A DNA stretch of 64,000 nt from Asterias amurensis (lineage: Eukaryota > Echinodermata > Asteroidea > Forcipulatida > Asteriidae), in assembly GCF_032118995.1 (NCBI RefSeq), contig NC_092648.1, positions 20,798,450 to 20,862,449 of the forward strand, written 5' to 3'. How positions within the stretch are numbered: the first letter of the stretch is position 1; each line of letters starts with the position of its first letter. Positions 49,493 to 61,700 of the stretch are shown here, in pieces. Below the pieces are notes generated by a model that made no database searches, was not told where the DNA came from, and saw only the letters and a program-made list of their open reading frames with translations. Position numbers and translations under genes: made by a program.

Positions 49493-51369
49493 GTGAGTAT
49501 AGAGTTAAGTTATGTTTGAAGCTCTGCATGGTGTGAAGGATTTATAATTAATAGTTAACTTGCGGGCACAACTAATATTATAATAATTATCTTTTGCGGT
49601 AGTGTTGGCTATGAAAAGAGCCGGTTTTGTATTTTCGTTCCGAACAGTATTATACCCTGCTCGTCTTCAGGAATAAAAATAAGTAGAGTGTGTCTTCTTT
49701 GTCTTCTTTGCCACAGTGCATTACTACAGGAGCAAAACTGGAGCATTGTGGCATCATGTAAAATTTGACTTCCGTCAATTTAAAAAAATTTAAACCACCT
49801 TTTGATTGCAGTTATTAACAATCCCCATAATATGTGAAATAAAATTGAAAGTAGTATCAAACAAATTGAGCTGTCCTCCTCATTCGATCTATAATAACGC
49901 ATTTATATACATAAAGCATTTGGTGTTATGAGAAGTCGTTACCAGACTGGCTATGTGATTTACACACTTAATACGAGGCTGTGCCAAGACCAACACAGCG
50001 TGCCAATGTTTATCAGTGGTGCACTAAAAGCTGCAAAACAAAACAAAAACAAACAATGTATACACATTTTTCTTAATTGAATCATTAATTTGGTTGTCAT
50101 GGTGAAAATTGCGTTCATGCTGCTACATTCTAACTGTGGAACTAATGTTGATGTTGAGTGGAAAAGAAAAACATGGTTCCATTTTGAGATCGGGAGCCGG
50201 AAAATGTTGGTAAGAAACTGAAAATCTTCATACAGCCATTTGGCGTCATACTGGACAGAAGGATTGTCAAATCAGTTACCTTTCTCATGCATTACGGTTC
50301 CTTTATTTGACTTGCAGTTACAAGGAAGATGCTGCCATGATGAAAGCAATGGGCCTTCCATACTACCGATTCTCCATCTCATGGCCGCGTCTGATGCCAG
50401 ACGGCACCGCCGCCAGCCTCAGTGCCGCTGGTGTACGTTACTACAATAACCTGATTGATGAGCTCATAGCCAACGACATCTCACCCATGGTTACACTGTA
50501 CCATTGGGATCTTCCTCAAGCTCTGCAAGACCACGGTGGATGGGCAAACGAAACAATTATCAACAACTTCAACGACTATGCCAGGGCTTGTTACGAAAAC
50601 TTTGGGGACCGGGTTAAGCTGTGGATCACTTTCAACGAGCCGTGGATCGTGTCTCTCCTCGGGTACGGCAGCGGGGCGTTCGCCCCGGGCATCGCTGAGC
50701 CAGCCATGTTGGTGTATAAGGTAACACATAACATTATCCTATCGCATGCACATGCTTACCACACCTATCAAGATGACTACAAATCCTCACAGAATGGACA
50801 GGTTGGAATCACCCTCAACAGTGACTTCATTGAGCCGGCCAACCGCGACCTTCCAGCTGATATCAAGGCAGCAGATGATGTACTTCAATTCAACCTCGGT
50901 TGGTTTGCACATCCCATCTACCTCGATGGAGACTATCCCGAGGTCATGAAGTCCAACATTGCAAGAAAGAGTGCCTACCAGGGCTTCAATGAATCACGCC
51001 TCCCGGAATTCACCGCCGATCAAAAGCTATTCATCAAGGGGACTGGGGACTTCTTCGGACTTAATCACTACACCACGACCCTGGCCACCAACGGTTCATC
51101 GGACGATCTTCTCCCATCTCAGGCAAGCTACTGGGCCGATCAGGACATCTGGTCGTGGAAGGACTCTAACTGGCCCGGGTCTGGCTCCAGCTGGTTGCAG
51201 GTCGTACCGTGGGGACTACGTCGCTTGCTCAAGTGGATCTCCGAGGAGTATGGACGCGAATTGCCTGTCTACGTCACCGAGAATGGAATATCTACCAAAG
51301 ATGTCTTCGATTTGGATGACACCACCAGAGTCAACTATTACAAGTCTTACATCAATGAAGTGTTGAAGG
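49194..51369 (+). CDS. Family 1 glycoside hydrolase unit A, terminal exon not found
   Basis: Exons 49194-49492 and 50318-51369 (phases 2 and 1). [21 protein letters not shown] is a signal peptide. Conserved blocks are [38 protein letters not shown] (acid/base E207) and YVTENGIS (nucleophile E421), so both catalytic residues are present. The sequence stops after INEVLK at a GTGGGT donor. The expected DNFEW...RFGLHYV exon is not visible before unit B starts at 52698. That exon holds substrate-binding residues, so without it the protein would probably be inactive. The phase equals that of unit B exon 2, so splicing to 55413 would give 555 residues. Unspliced read-through gives about 69 repeat-derived residues, ending near 51575. 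Confidence 0.88.
50318..51369 (+). CDS. GH1 unit A exon 2
   Basis: 1052 bp after a CTTGCAG acceptor; encodes [19 protein letters not shown] through INEVLK, with TFNEP and TENG. A family 2 MITE starts only 30 bp past its donor. Confidence 0.92.
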
Positions 51370-51398
51370 GTGGGTACTCTATTGCTAGATTTCTTTGT

Positions 51399-51767
51399 TT
51401 AAAGGCACAGGGCACTTTTGGTAATTGTCAAAGACCAGTCTTCACACTTGGTGTATCCAAACGTATGCATAAAATAACAAACCTGTGGAAATTTTGGCTC
51501 AATTGGTCATCGAAGTTGCAAGAAAATAATGGGAAAAAACAACCTTTTTGCACAAAAGTGCTTTCAGATGCCTAAAAAGGGCTTCAGGCCTGAAGTCTTT
51601 AATTATTTGAGTGAGAAATTACTTGTTTCGCAAAAGCTACGCTATTTTAGATGGAGCCTTTCCTCACGACGTTTTATTTTATCAACATCTCTCTGTTGCT
51701 CGTTACTAAAGTAAGTTTTTATGTTAACTATTATTTTGAGTAATTACTAAGTGTCCAGTGTCTTTAA
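51399..51767 (+). mobile_element. TTAA-flanked MITE (family 2), at unit A donor
   Basis: TTAAAGGCACAGGGCACTTT start and CAGTGTCTTTAA end, with TTAA on both sides. The family's internal GAGACCTC hairpin is replaced by GGCTTCAGGCCTGAAG, as in the 63.1 kb copy, so there are at least two subfamilies. Confidence 0.85.
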
Positions 51768-52697
51768 AGCAAACCGATCGCAAAACCGTCCTTGTACATT
51801 TTTTTCATGTAGTCCCAATCACAGTAAGTCCATATTCAATTTTGTAAATTAATATTAAAAGCGGAACTTTAGGAGGCCTACTAATTGAGTTTATACATGG
51901 CTCATAGACTTCCAGAGAGTACTGGTATTTACATGGCTTTGCGTCACGTGCCTCATTTCTAGCCAATCAAAATTTCATTGATCTCTATGGGGTAGGCCTA
52001 CCGCAATAATCAACAAACATGAAAGGTTGGTCACTGGACAGTTAAACCGTAATTATACCTTCAATAGAAGACGGAAATTCTTCCTCCGTGGTTGCACCAT
52101 GGTTGAACCATGAACGCACATGCACATCCAAACACACAACATCAGACCAAAGATTTATCTACCGCCCCCGCCCCCCCCCCCCCCCCCAACGTCATAGGGA
52201 ACTTGCTCTTTTTCTTGTTCTACAGTCTTCATCAAGAGAGCGTTTTTATGGTTGCTGATGAGTTTGTTTTCGATACACTGCAACAAATTAAAAATGCTGT
52301 ACCTTAGCAATGACCTTCCCAAATGGTTATCGTTGTGTCATAAATCTCTCCGTACATCGTTTTCTTTAGGCTCACACCCCAAGCTTGTTGCTGGGTAACG
52401 AGCATGCATCTCTGAAATGTCACCCCGTAACCCCAACTCTCATTGTTTGCCTGAACCGTCCCCATCCACCAGATATGGTCCATAAAGTTTTTCAACCCTA
52501 GATAAGCTCGTGTCGTTACGAAAGAGCTTAACAGTCTGGAAAGTAAACACGCATCATAAAATTCATATTCAGTTGTGAATAATGCACTTTTATTGTACTC
52601 TGAAACATTCTAGCACAAAGATTAAGTAGTTATGCAAGTGACACACATGACTTGAACACAAACCAACACAATAGAGAAATAGGTACAGCCACCTGCA
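51768..52697. other. Spacer between GH1 units A and B
   Basis: Searched on the plus strand for the terminal GH1 exon (DNFEW, RFG-HYV) and did not see it. A C run lies near 52165-52188. Unit B's promoter presumably lies here. Confidence 0.6.
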
Positions 52698-53002
52698 ATG
52701 GCTGACTTTCAACTCCTCTTCGTTGTCACTGCCTGTCTGGCGTTCTTAGTAACCCGATGTCTCGCGCAAGAAAGAATAGATTTTGTGTATCCTGAAGTGT
52801 TTAATGACACGGAGAGAGACACGTTCTTATACGGTACGTTTCCCGATGACTTCTTGTGGAGCACCGCTACCTCCTCGTACCAGATTGAAGGGGCGTGGGA
52901 TGTTGCAGATAAAGGGCCCAGCGTGTGGGATACATTCACCCACGAAGGGGGACGCGTTACTAATGATGACACTGGAGATATAGCATGCGACAGTTATAAC
53001 AA
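52698..53002 (+). CDS. GH1 unit B exon 1
   Basis: 305 bp; signal peptide to DSYN plus two bases of the Lys codon, before GTGAGT. Same border as unit A exon 1. Confidence 0.93.
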
Positions 53003-55729
53003 GTGAGTATCACTGCAAGAACTTTACCATTAGGGCCTACCCTTTTTTGAAAAAAATGTTGGTCACTATGGGATTGCGCTGTTTGGTTTGGGTGGATATG
53101 GTCAGATTTACCCAAACCTAATGTAAGGGTTAAAATGATGTGTCCCCCATACCTCAGTATGGCTTATTGCGGCCATCTTGTTGTTTTATATTCCCATTAA
53201 AATCAATGTAACCAAACCGAGGCTGGAAGGAGAAACATGTTTGGTTCCCTTTTTGTACACTATTGTCAAGAGATTTTGTTGCTTTTTATGTTAACTAATT
53301 AAAGAGGACGAATACTGAACAGGCAAGAACGCTATTGGGCTGGGCTGTTCAATGAGATATGGTGGTGTCTTGTCATTCCTCCATACGAGCAATACAAATT
53401 CTAGGCATTATTTGTGCAGAGGGGTGGGACCAATGTTTATAGGCTGTAGGGGGGGGGCTTGGTTTTAACACAATTCTTTTCGGTGTTTCAGTAAAAAATA
53501 CCGTTTGTTGTATTTCCCTATAGGTTTGAAAATAACTAAAGCTAATTATTGACATTATTCAACTTTGAGATAATATTTTAATATGAAAATAAAATTCGGT
53601 TTTGTTAAATGCATTTAGTAATGTTGATTTTTGAAAGATAATCACCGCCAACTTGTTTCTCTTTCTGCTATCCAGATACAAAGATGATGTTGCACTGATG
53701 AAAGCAATGGGCTTACAGTTCTACCGATTCTCCATCTCATGGCCGCGTCTGATGCCAGACGGCACCGCAGCCAGTCTCAGTACCGCTGGTGTACGTTACT
53801 ACAATAACCTGATTGATGAGCTCATAGCAAACGACATCTCACCCATGGTTACACTGTACCATTGGGATCTTCCTCAAGCTCTGCAGGACCACGGTGGATG
53901 GGTGAACGAAACCATCGTCGATCGTTTCAACGACTATGCCAGGGTCTGCTTTGAGAACTTTGGCGACAGGGTGCCGTTTTGGATCACGTTCAACGAGCCG
54001 TGGATATTCACTCTTCTCGGGTACGGTTCAACCATGTTTGCACCGGGCAATATCGTCGATCCCGCCGTCAAGGTTTATACAGTCGCCCGGCACATTATCC
54101 TGTCCCATGCACACACCTATCACACCTACCAGACGGACTTCAAAGCGGCACAAAACGGTCGAGTTGGGATCACGTTTAACACGGACTTCATCGAGCCCGC
54201 TGACCGCTCAAAGCAAAGCGATCTTGACGCCGCGGACAGAGTTCTTCGATTTAACCTGGGCTGGTTCGCCAACCCCATATTCGTTAATGGCGACTATCCC
54301 GAGGTCATGAAGAGTACGATTGCAACCAAGAGTGCCTACCAAGGGTTCACAGAGTCCCGCCTGCCACCTTTCTCCACAGAGGAGAAAGAGTTCATCAAGG
54401 ACACGGCAGATTTCTTCGGGTTGAACGCGTACACCACCGTGTACGCAACCAACGAGACTGCCGATGATTTCTTGCAGTCCCAGGCCAACTACCTGAGCGA
54501 TCGAGACGCTCGAACCTTTAGAGATCCTTCGTGGCCCGGTGCGGGATCCAACTGGCTCAAAATAGTCCCCTGGGGGATCCGCCGTCTGCTGAAGTGGGTA
54601 TCAGATGAATATGGCAGTGACATCCCAATTTACATCACCGAGAATGGAGTGTCAACCCACGATGTTTATGAATTGCAGGATACAATCCGCGTTGATTATT
54701 ACAAAGCTTATATTAACGAAGTTCTTAAAGGTATTGCGTAAATAATTCGATCTTTTTTAATAACTTCTATGCCCCTTTTCAATACAAAATGGAGATGTAT
54801 TTTTTTTTTTTGAAACCATAAACTGATTTGCGTCAGTGGTTGTTGTTCTAGCCATAGGCCCTATATTCCGTTATCATTATCTGACATTGGACTTCAATAA
54901 AACAATGATCGTATCAAATACTGTAATAATATTATGAATGAAATATCCTAACACAAGGCTGTGATATCAAAAATGTAATGAACATGATAGAAAATGCGCG
55001 GCTGCAGCAGGCTGATGACCTAGGAGTATTTAAGATTTGTCACCCCTTTTGTAGAATCTTCGGTAGACAATTCCTTTTGCTGTGAAAGGCAACGGTTCCT
55101 CATCAAACCCGCTGAAGATTTCAAACATATTCTGGTGATTCCTTAGAAGAAATAACCGTTAACAAACTACAATGTGCTACCCAACTCCTTCCTCTTTACT
55201 AAAGATGTATAAAAAAAATCAAAATCCTGTTCATGTTTGTTGTGTTGTCATTTAGCTTTCGAGAAAGACTCTCCTAGTGTCGTAATGTCAGGCCATGTAC
55301 CACAGGTCATTTTGGTTGGTAAGCAGTTTGCACCAGCAATTTTATTTTCTCACGAAACCCAATTATTTGCAGAAGTATTAACCGTGGTCTATTTTTCCGT
55401 CACTGTTTCCAGCTATTGACATGGACAACGTCAACGTGAAGGGATACACGGCTTGGTCTCTGATGGACAACTTTGAGTGGGCATCAGGCTACAGTGAGCG
55501 ATTCGGAATGCACTACGTCAACTTCTCCGACCCGGCAAGGCCTCGAACCCCGAAGGCATCAGCGCTGTTTTACGCCCAAGTGGTTGCTGAGAACGGCTTC
55601 CCCGAGCCCAAAGACGATGCCATGACCACATCTGATGGGGGCGATACCTCCCATGCTACCGCTACGGCAGTAGTGTCATTCACGCTCAGTCTTTTAAGCG
55701 GCATTGTCGCGTTTGTTCTCAATTACTGA
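52698..55729 (+). CDS. Family 1 glycoside hydrolase unit B, complete, 3 exons
   Basis: Exons 52698-53002, 53676-54730, 55413-55729; 558 residues. Signal peptide [20 protein letters not shown] followed by CLAQ. GH1 landmarks are [38 protein letters not shown] (acid/base E209), YITENGVS (nucleophile E424) and [20 protein letters not shown]. The C-terminal 45 residues are a Ser/Thr/Asp-rich linker ([15 protein letters not shown]) and a hydrophobic end ([17 protein letters not shown]), the layout of a GPI-anchor signal. Exon 2 is very close to unit A at DNA level over long stretches ([13 protein letters not shown] region), so the pair is a recent tandem duplicate or is converted. Substrate unknown. 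Confidence 0.94.
53676..54730 (+). CDS. GH1 unit B exon 2
   Basis: 1055 bp after a CTATCCAG acceptor; [19 protein letters not shown] to INEVLK plus one base before GTATTG. Contains both catalytic glutamates. Confidence 0.94.
55413..55729 (+). CDS. GH1 unit B exon 3 (possibly shared with unit A)
   Basis: 317 bp after a TTTCCAG acceptor, phase 1. Encodes [38 protein letters not shown] and the C-terminal anchor region, stop at 55729. Confidence 0.93.
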
Positions 55730-56118
55730 TTGTTTTTCTAGCACTCGTCCGTGGTTGCCATGAGCTTCTCGCATTGTGACATTTTTAGATATACAGTTTA
55801 GATACATTTCCCGTACAGAGGTTTTGCATTTTTTACGATCCTTTTTTTTATTCAAACGTTTTGATGAGCGTTGGAAATACTTAATTTTAAGTTAACAAAA
55901 CCCCCCAATACTAAAAAAAAAGAAAAATGCATCCAGGATAAGATATTCGATTATTCCTTTGCGAGCTTTTATTCCTTTGCATAACCATGGTAATCCTTTC
56001 TCTGTGGTAAAACATATTTAAAGGTTTTGAGCCGGGGTTGGGTCCAGCAAGGGGGGGGGGGGGGGCCATCAGGGGAGGGTATGTATTTTTACTTTGCACG
56101 ATGACATGCCATGCGCAA

Positions 56119-56682
56119 TCTTTCTCTTGAAGAACACTTTTAGTACTCGTTCTTTTGAAGAACACTTTTAGTACTCTTTCTCTTGAAGAACACTATTAGT
56201 ACTCTTTCTCTTGAAGAACACTTTTAGTACTCTTTCTTTTGAAGAACACTTTTAGTACTCTTTCTTTTGAAGAACACTTTTAGTACTCTTTCTCTTGAAG
56301 AACACTATTAGTACTCTTTCTTTTGAAGAACACTTTTAGTACTCTTTCTCTTGAAGAACACTTTTAGTACTCTTTCTTTTGAAGAACACTTTTAGTACTC
56401 TTTCTCTTGAAGAACACTTTTAGTACTCTTTCTTTTGAAGAACACTTTTAGTACTCTTTCTTTTGAAGAACACTTTTAGTACTCTTTCTTTTGAAGAACA
56501 CTTTTAGTACTCTTTCTTTTGAAGAACACTTTTAGTACTCTTTCTCTTGAAGAACACTATTAGTACTCTTTCTCTTGAAGAACACTATTAGTACTCTTTC
56601 TCTTGAAGAACACTTTTAGTACTCTTTCTTTTGAAGAACACTTTAAGTACTCTTTCTTTTAATAAAGAACACTTTTAGTATT
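56119..56682 (+). repeat. 28-bp minisatellite, 20 copies
   Basis: Unit TCTTGAAGAACACTTTTAGT plus ACTCTTTC. Variants alternate at two sites (TCTC/TCTT and ACTTTTAG/ACTATTAG). The last unit has an inserted AATA. The array lies 390 bp after the unit B stop. Confidence 0.93.
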
Positions 56683-57135
56683 CTGATTGGGTCGAGTAGA
56701 TGATCAAATGTTCAAGTCTCTCTACATCTAAGTCTTCTCCTATAAAACCTTCACAGCCCAGATTTAAATACATTTATTTTGACAAAAGAACATCTGATAT
56801 AGTTGTATTTTTTAAACAATTATTAGCAGTTTTTGTTTTTTGATAAATAGCTGGATAAGTGCATCCGTTAAATAAAACGAAAGGATAAAACAAAAAAAGT
56901 ATCCACTGAAGAACTTCGTATTGTCTCCTTAACTTTCTACCTGACAAAGTGTCTATTTACCAAACTTATTTCAATATTGACAATGAAAACATTTTATACC
57001 GTAGTCAACAATATTAATTATGTTGCAAAGTAAACATTTTCATATTTTTGTTTTGTTTATTCAGTTGCTAAGAAATTAAAAATGGTTATCATGGTAACAA
57101 GATGATGCTCTAATGTCATGTTGTCCTTCACTTAT

Positions 57136-57541
57136 CTAAAGACACTGGACACTGTTGGTAATTGTCAAAGACTACATGTAGTCTTCACAGTTGGTGTATC
57201 TCAACTTATGCATAAAACAACAAACCTGTGAAAATTTGAGCTCAATCGGTCGTCGAAGCGGCGAGATATTAATGAAAGAAAAAACACCCTTGTCGCACTA
57301 TGGTCACACAAAGTTGTGTGCTTTCAGATGCTTGATCTCGAGACCTCAAATTCTAAATCTGAGGTCTCGAAATCAAATTCGTGGAAAATTACTTCTTTCT
57401 CGAAAACTACATCACTTCAGAGGGAGCCGTTTCTCACAATGTTTTATACTACCACCCCCCCCCCCCCATTTACTGGTAATCAAGGAAGGTTTTATGATAG
57501 TAATTAATTTGAGTTATTACCAATAGTGTCCACTGCCTTTT
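57136..57541 (+). mobile_element. Family 2 MITE
   Basis: CTAAAGACACTGGACACTGT start, GAGACCTCAAATTCTAAA / ATCTGAGGTCTCGAAAT hairpin and AATAGTGTCCACTGCCTTTT end. TTAA borders are mutated; a C run near 57457 has expanded inside. Confidence 0.85.
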
Positions 57542-57559
57542 ATTCTGCGTGTTTCATAT

Positions 57560-57865
57560 TTCAAAATCCAGGACCCAATTTCACAGAGATGCTTGTAGCA
57601 ACAAAAAATAAAAGAGCTGAGCAAATACAACATTGATAAATAAAAGTGACTGGTATCCAGGGATACGACTGGTATCCAGGGCCTTATGTCATAAATCCTG
57701 TAAGCAACAAAATCTTGCTAAGCACAGTAAAATCATGCTTAGCAGGAACAGGTTACCAACCATTACACAATGACGTTTTCATTGTTGCAACAGGTAGCCA
57801 ATTATTTATTTGCATTTTCTGCTAAACACTTTTATGAAATTGGGCCATGCTTAATTTTGCTCAAC
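57560..57865. repeat. 'GGGCCC...TGCTTAGCAGGAA' interspersed repeat
   Basis: GACCCAATTTCACAGAG, AAATCATGCTTAGCAGGAAC, GGTTACCAACCATTACACAA and ATGAAATTGGGCCATG. A direct duplication GACTGGTATCCAGGG lies near 57648-57682. Confidence 0.55.
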
Positions 57866-58682
57866 AGAAATTGGTGAAGCATAGATGTCTACTTAACTGC
57901 AGCAGCTCTATGAAATTGGGCATGATGCCTACCTGAAACATAACTGGTTCTTTAGATACAATGAACTCAAGTTTAACTGAGCTTCATGTAGGCATATATA
58001 ACTTTAACATCGACAGGACATCCAGAAACAAAACCACACACTTCAATGGGTTAAAACAATTGAATACAAGCGGGACTTTCACAGCCAACTGCGAAGAAAT
58101 TAACTCTTTTTCGTAAGCCAGCATGACAGAAAGTTGTCCCAGAGCACTTAGTTTAGAAAGGAAGATATAAAGGCAGCTATGAGTGAACCAAAATAATGTC
58201 AGTTACATAAACTGATTAGTTGCCCAACTGCAGTGTGCCAAGTAGCATGATGAAATACACAACAATATTTATACAGAAACCTGTCTTCGAATTTGAAGGA
58301 TGGTAATAAGTTTGTATCGAGCTGGAAGACATGTACATGGTATTTGAATAAACTAGTAAGCCAGGCCCAAGTACAGACAATATGGAGCCGGCTTTGGGAG
58401 ATTTGAAGTGAGAAGCCTTTAATCAAGGCAAACAATGCATCTCTCAGATGGTAAAACTTTGAATAAGAAAAAAATAAAAAACCACTAGTAAGTCTTCTTT
58501 CGAGTCTGAGATGCTAGCATCTGCAATGTCCCGTGAGCCAAAACTGGACGCTTACAAATTCAACACAGATATTCTGTCAAACAATCATTTCCACACTTAC
58601 TGTAGTTTTTGTGTGGAAAACAAATTAAACAAGTTAACAAGGTTAAAATGGAAATGCTTTACAGTCTGACATCGACTCTTTG

Positions 58683-58775
58683 TCATGATTTGGCGAATCT
58701 TTTCTCTGCTGATGAGCGGTAAAATTCAAATACTTTTTCACTCGCTGTTTGGCAAGAAGCCAAAAGCATCTGGTA
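58683..58775 (-). CDS. EXOSC5: EXOSC5 last exon
   Basis: 93 bp after TTTTCCACAG. Encodes [20 protein letters not shown] and [10 protein letters not shown] then TGA, matching the human FYRESLQRRYSKS end. Confidence 0.92.
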   Translation of the reverse strand, partial: YQMLLASCQTASEKVFEFYRSSAEKRFAKS

Positions 58776-61700
58776 CTGTGGAAAAGAAGAAAAAAAGGAA
58801 GAAAAAGGACATTAACAACTGAGGTCCAACAGTTCATTAAGTGCCTCCACCAACCTCTCAACCAAAAGTAATGAAATAAACAAACAAATAAATGTCAGAC
58901 AAAATTCAAAATTAACAGTTGATTTATTTGTTTGAAGGATTAAGATTTCATCTTCCTTAACCTTTAGCCAATGAAATTGGATTTGGCAATCCAAACATGA
59001 ATAGCCTTGGACGAAGAGTTTGCATTTAATAATAATAATAATAATAATGACACAGCATTATAAAGGCGCACTGAATCTGATAAAAACCATTCAAAGGCGC
59101 CGGACAAGATGGAAAAGAGGGAATTCTCAGTTGGTAGGAAAAGCAAGTGTGAACAGGTGTGTCTTCATTAAAGGAACACGTTGCCTTGGATCGGTCCAGT
59201 TGGTCTATGAAAAGCGTTTGTAACCATTTGTTATAAAATGCATGGGTAGAAAGATGTTGTAAAAGTAGAGAACAACGATCCAAACAAACATGCCTCGAAA
59301 TTGCACGGTTTTCCTTTTACCTCACCGGCTAACACAGTCGGCCATTTATGGGAGTCGAATTTTTGACTCCCATAAAATGGCCGACCATGTTAGTTCGCAA
59401 AGTAAAAGGAAAACCACACAGTTTCGAGGCAAATTTGTGTGGGTCATTGTATTCTACTTTTTAAAACATCATTCCAACCATATGCATTTTATAACAAAAC
59501 GGTTACAAACGCTTTATATAGACCAACTCGTCCGATCCAAGGCAACGTGTTCCTTTAAGGTCAGCACAATAGGCATTGTTTTCATATTTGATAGCAATGC
59601 TTTAGTAATTCTTTCTCCATGATTGACCTCCATGATTGACCTCAGTGAGGGGACTGTTCTGGCCTTGGGTACATTATTATGTAATGGTCTTATCTCAGAC
59701 CACGTCCAGAGAGCGTGCTCAAAAATTCCTGTCTACTACATGTACGTCATCCAGACAGCTTAGCATGCCTGTGCTTTTAAAAATACACCTGTAGACTTTG
59801 CAGTCTCCCGCCTCACAGGAAAAATAAAGTGAGAACAAATCAACCAATTTGTGAATGTGCTAAAAGAAAAATAAGAAAATAGGGGAAACATGGACTGTGT
59901 AACTAAAAGAATTTGGAACGAGAAGGAAACTATACATCCGAGGTTGTGTTGGTATTAGTGGCAGAGCCTGGCACTGCTCTATTGTTGGCAAACATTGTTA
60001 ATAGATGTCATCAAGATTAAGATCAATGCCCTATAATGATGACTCGGGACAATCAAGCAGATTGTCTCTACCTCTCATGGTAAACAGATGTTACCATAGC
60101 AACCACAAACATCAACACCCCCCCCCTTCCGCCCTCCAAAACCAATCCTAATGTGGTATGCCATCAAAAGCAGTGTTGTAGCTAGACCCTTTCCAGTGGT
60201 GGGCTCTAAATACAATTTAGTCCCTTAAAGGATTCGGGTACTTTTTCAAAATGTCCACAGATTTACATTAAACTTACAGGGTTTGAAGATAATGATAGTG
60301 GAAAGCTTCCCTTCAAATATTACTAACTAAGGTTGTGTAGTTTTTGAGAAATGAGTAAAACAAGTCACAAAATTATTTTGGTCTCATGAGACTAAAATTA
60401 TTTTAGCATGTAAATCCCCCTAACCAGTTATGATATTATACCAAAACCATAGCATAACTGGTTAATACGTTTTAACATGCTAAAACTGAGACGAAAATTA
60501 TTACTTTTACTCATTTCTCAAAAACTACAGCACTTCAGTAAGTAAAATTTCAAGGGAAGCTTTCTACTATCATAATCTTTAAAAGGTGTAAGTTTAATGT
60601 AAATCTGTGGACATTGTGTTAGGAAAAAGTACATATAATACACTTTAAGGGTGTGCGGTTCAACAACATTATTCATTATTCATGTTTAGATATTGGGCCA
60701 TCATTGCTGAAGTGCAATGTGGGGGGGAATCTGTGCTGGACAGCGCAGTGTTTTTGGCTCAGAGTGCTGGGTGACATTTTTTAGTTCTGGGCAGGCTCGC
60801 CCGGCACCGCCCACCGTGGCTACAGGGGTGAGAGCGCAAGTTGGTACTGACCTCTTGGACTGTGCATGACCCTTGCATTGTTGAAGTGATGACCTTTTTG
60901 TTACTGCTGTCAAAAGCGAACGTGGCACAACATGCTGCATCCTAAAAAAAAATTGAATGGAAATGAGCAGGTAAATAATCATAATAATAATAATAAATCT
61001 GTCTAAACAGACTGTCATGTCGCTTTACAGATTAAATGAAGTAAAACAAGCAGCCAATAAACAGACAGAGATATAAAACAACTGTGTAAGCATATAAACA
61101 GGAATTCCATGCACCACTCACAAAACCAAAACAAAACCCAATGATACTACAAAAATACTTAAAGGAGTCCTAACTACATGTATAAGAAGGAGGAAAACAA
61201 GAATAATTAACCTTTTTTTCTCAAGGCAGACATTAAACATTCTGAATTTCGAATAAAAGTCTGATATGTTCTCATCCCTGACTATGATAGGATTGGGTAG
61301 TCTTTTCAAGCTATTTAAGAACAGTTGAGGCAAAAACAGTTGAGGCAAAAATCTGATTTAACTAAAAGAAAAATTATCATAACTGGTAACAGCATCTTTG
61401 CCCATCTCTTTTTTGGTTGTAATAAATGAATCGATTCTAAACCCAACAGCTGCTACTGTTTTAATTTATTAATAATTTATGATTGTTTCACATTTTAAAC
61501 ATTGCTATATATATATTAATTTACAGGAACAGTGTTGTAGTACACCAGACTGACTCAAGTAGTAGGCCTACTACAAAAATACAGTTTTGATGGGACTAAT
61601 ATTTATTTCTAATTATATTGATTTCATTTCTTGGGTAGATACAACGCACAATAATGCACATTAATTAGGTAAAAACGTTAAACGATATAGTATTGAGCAG

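Larger units (their letters stand above)
55730..58682. other. Convergent intergenic region, unit B to EXOSC5
   Basis: Both genes end here. Holds the G run near 56050, the 28-bp minisatellite, a family 2 MITE and a 'GGGCCC' repeat. 56690-57135 and 57865-58680 show nothing else I recognise. Confidence 0.6.
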
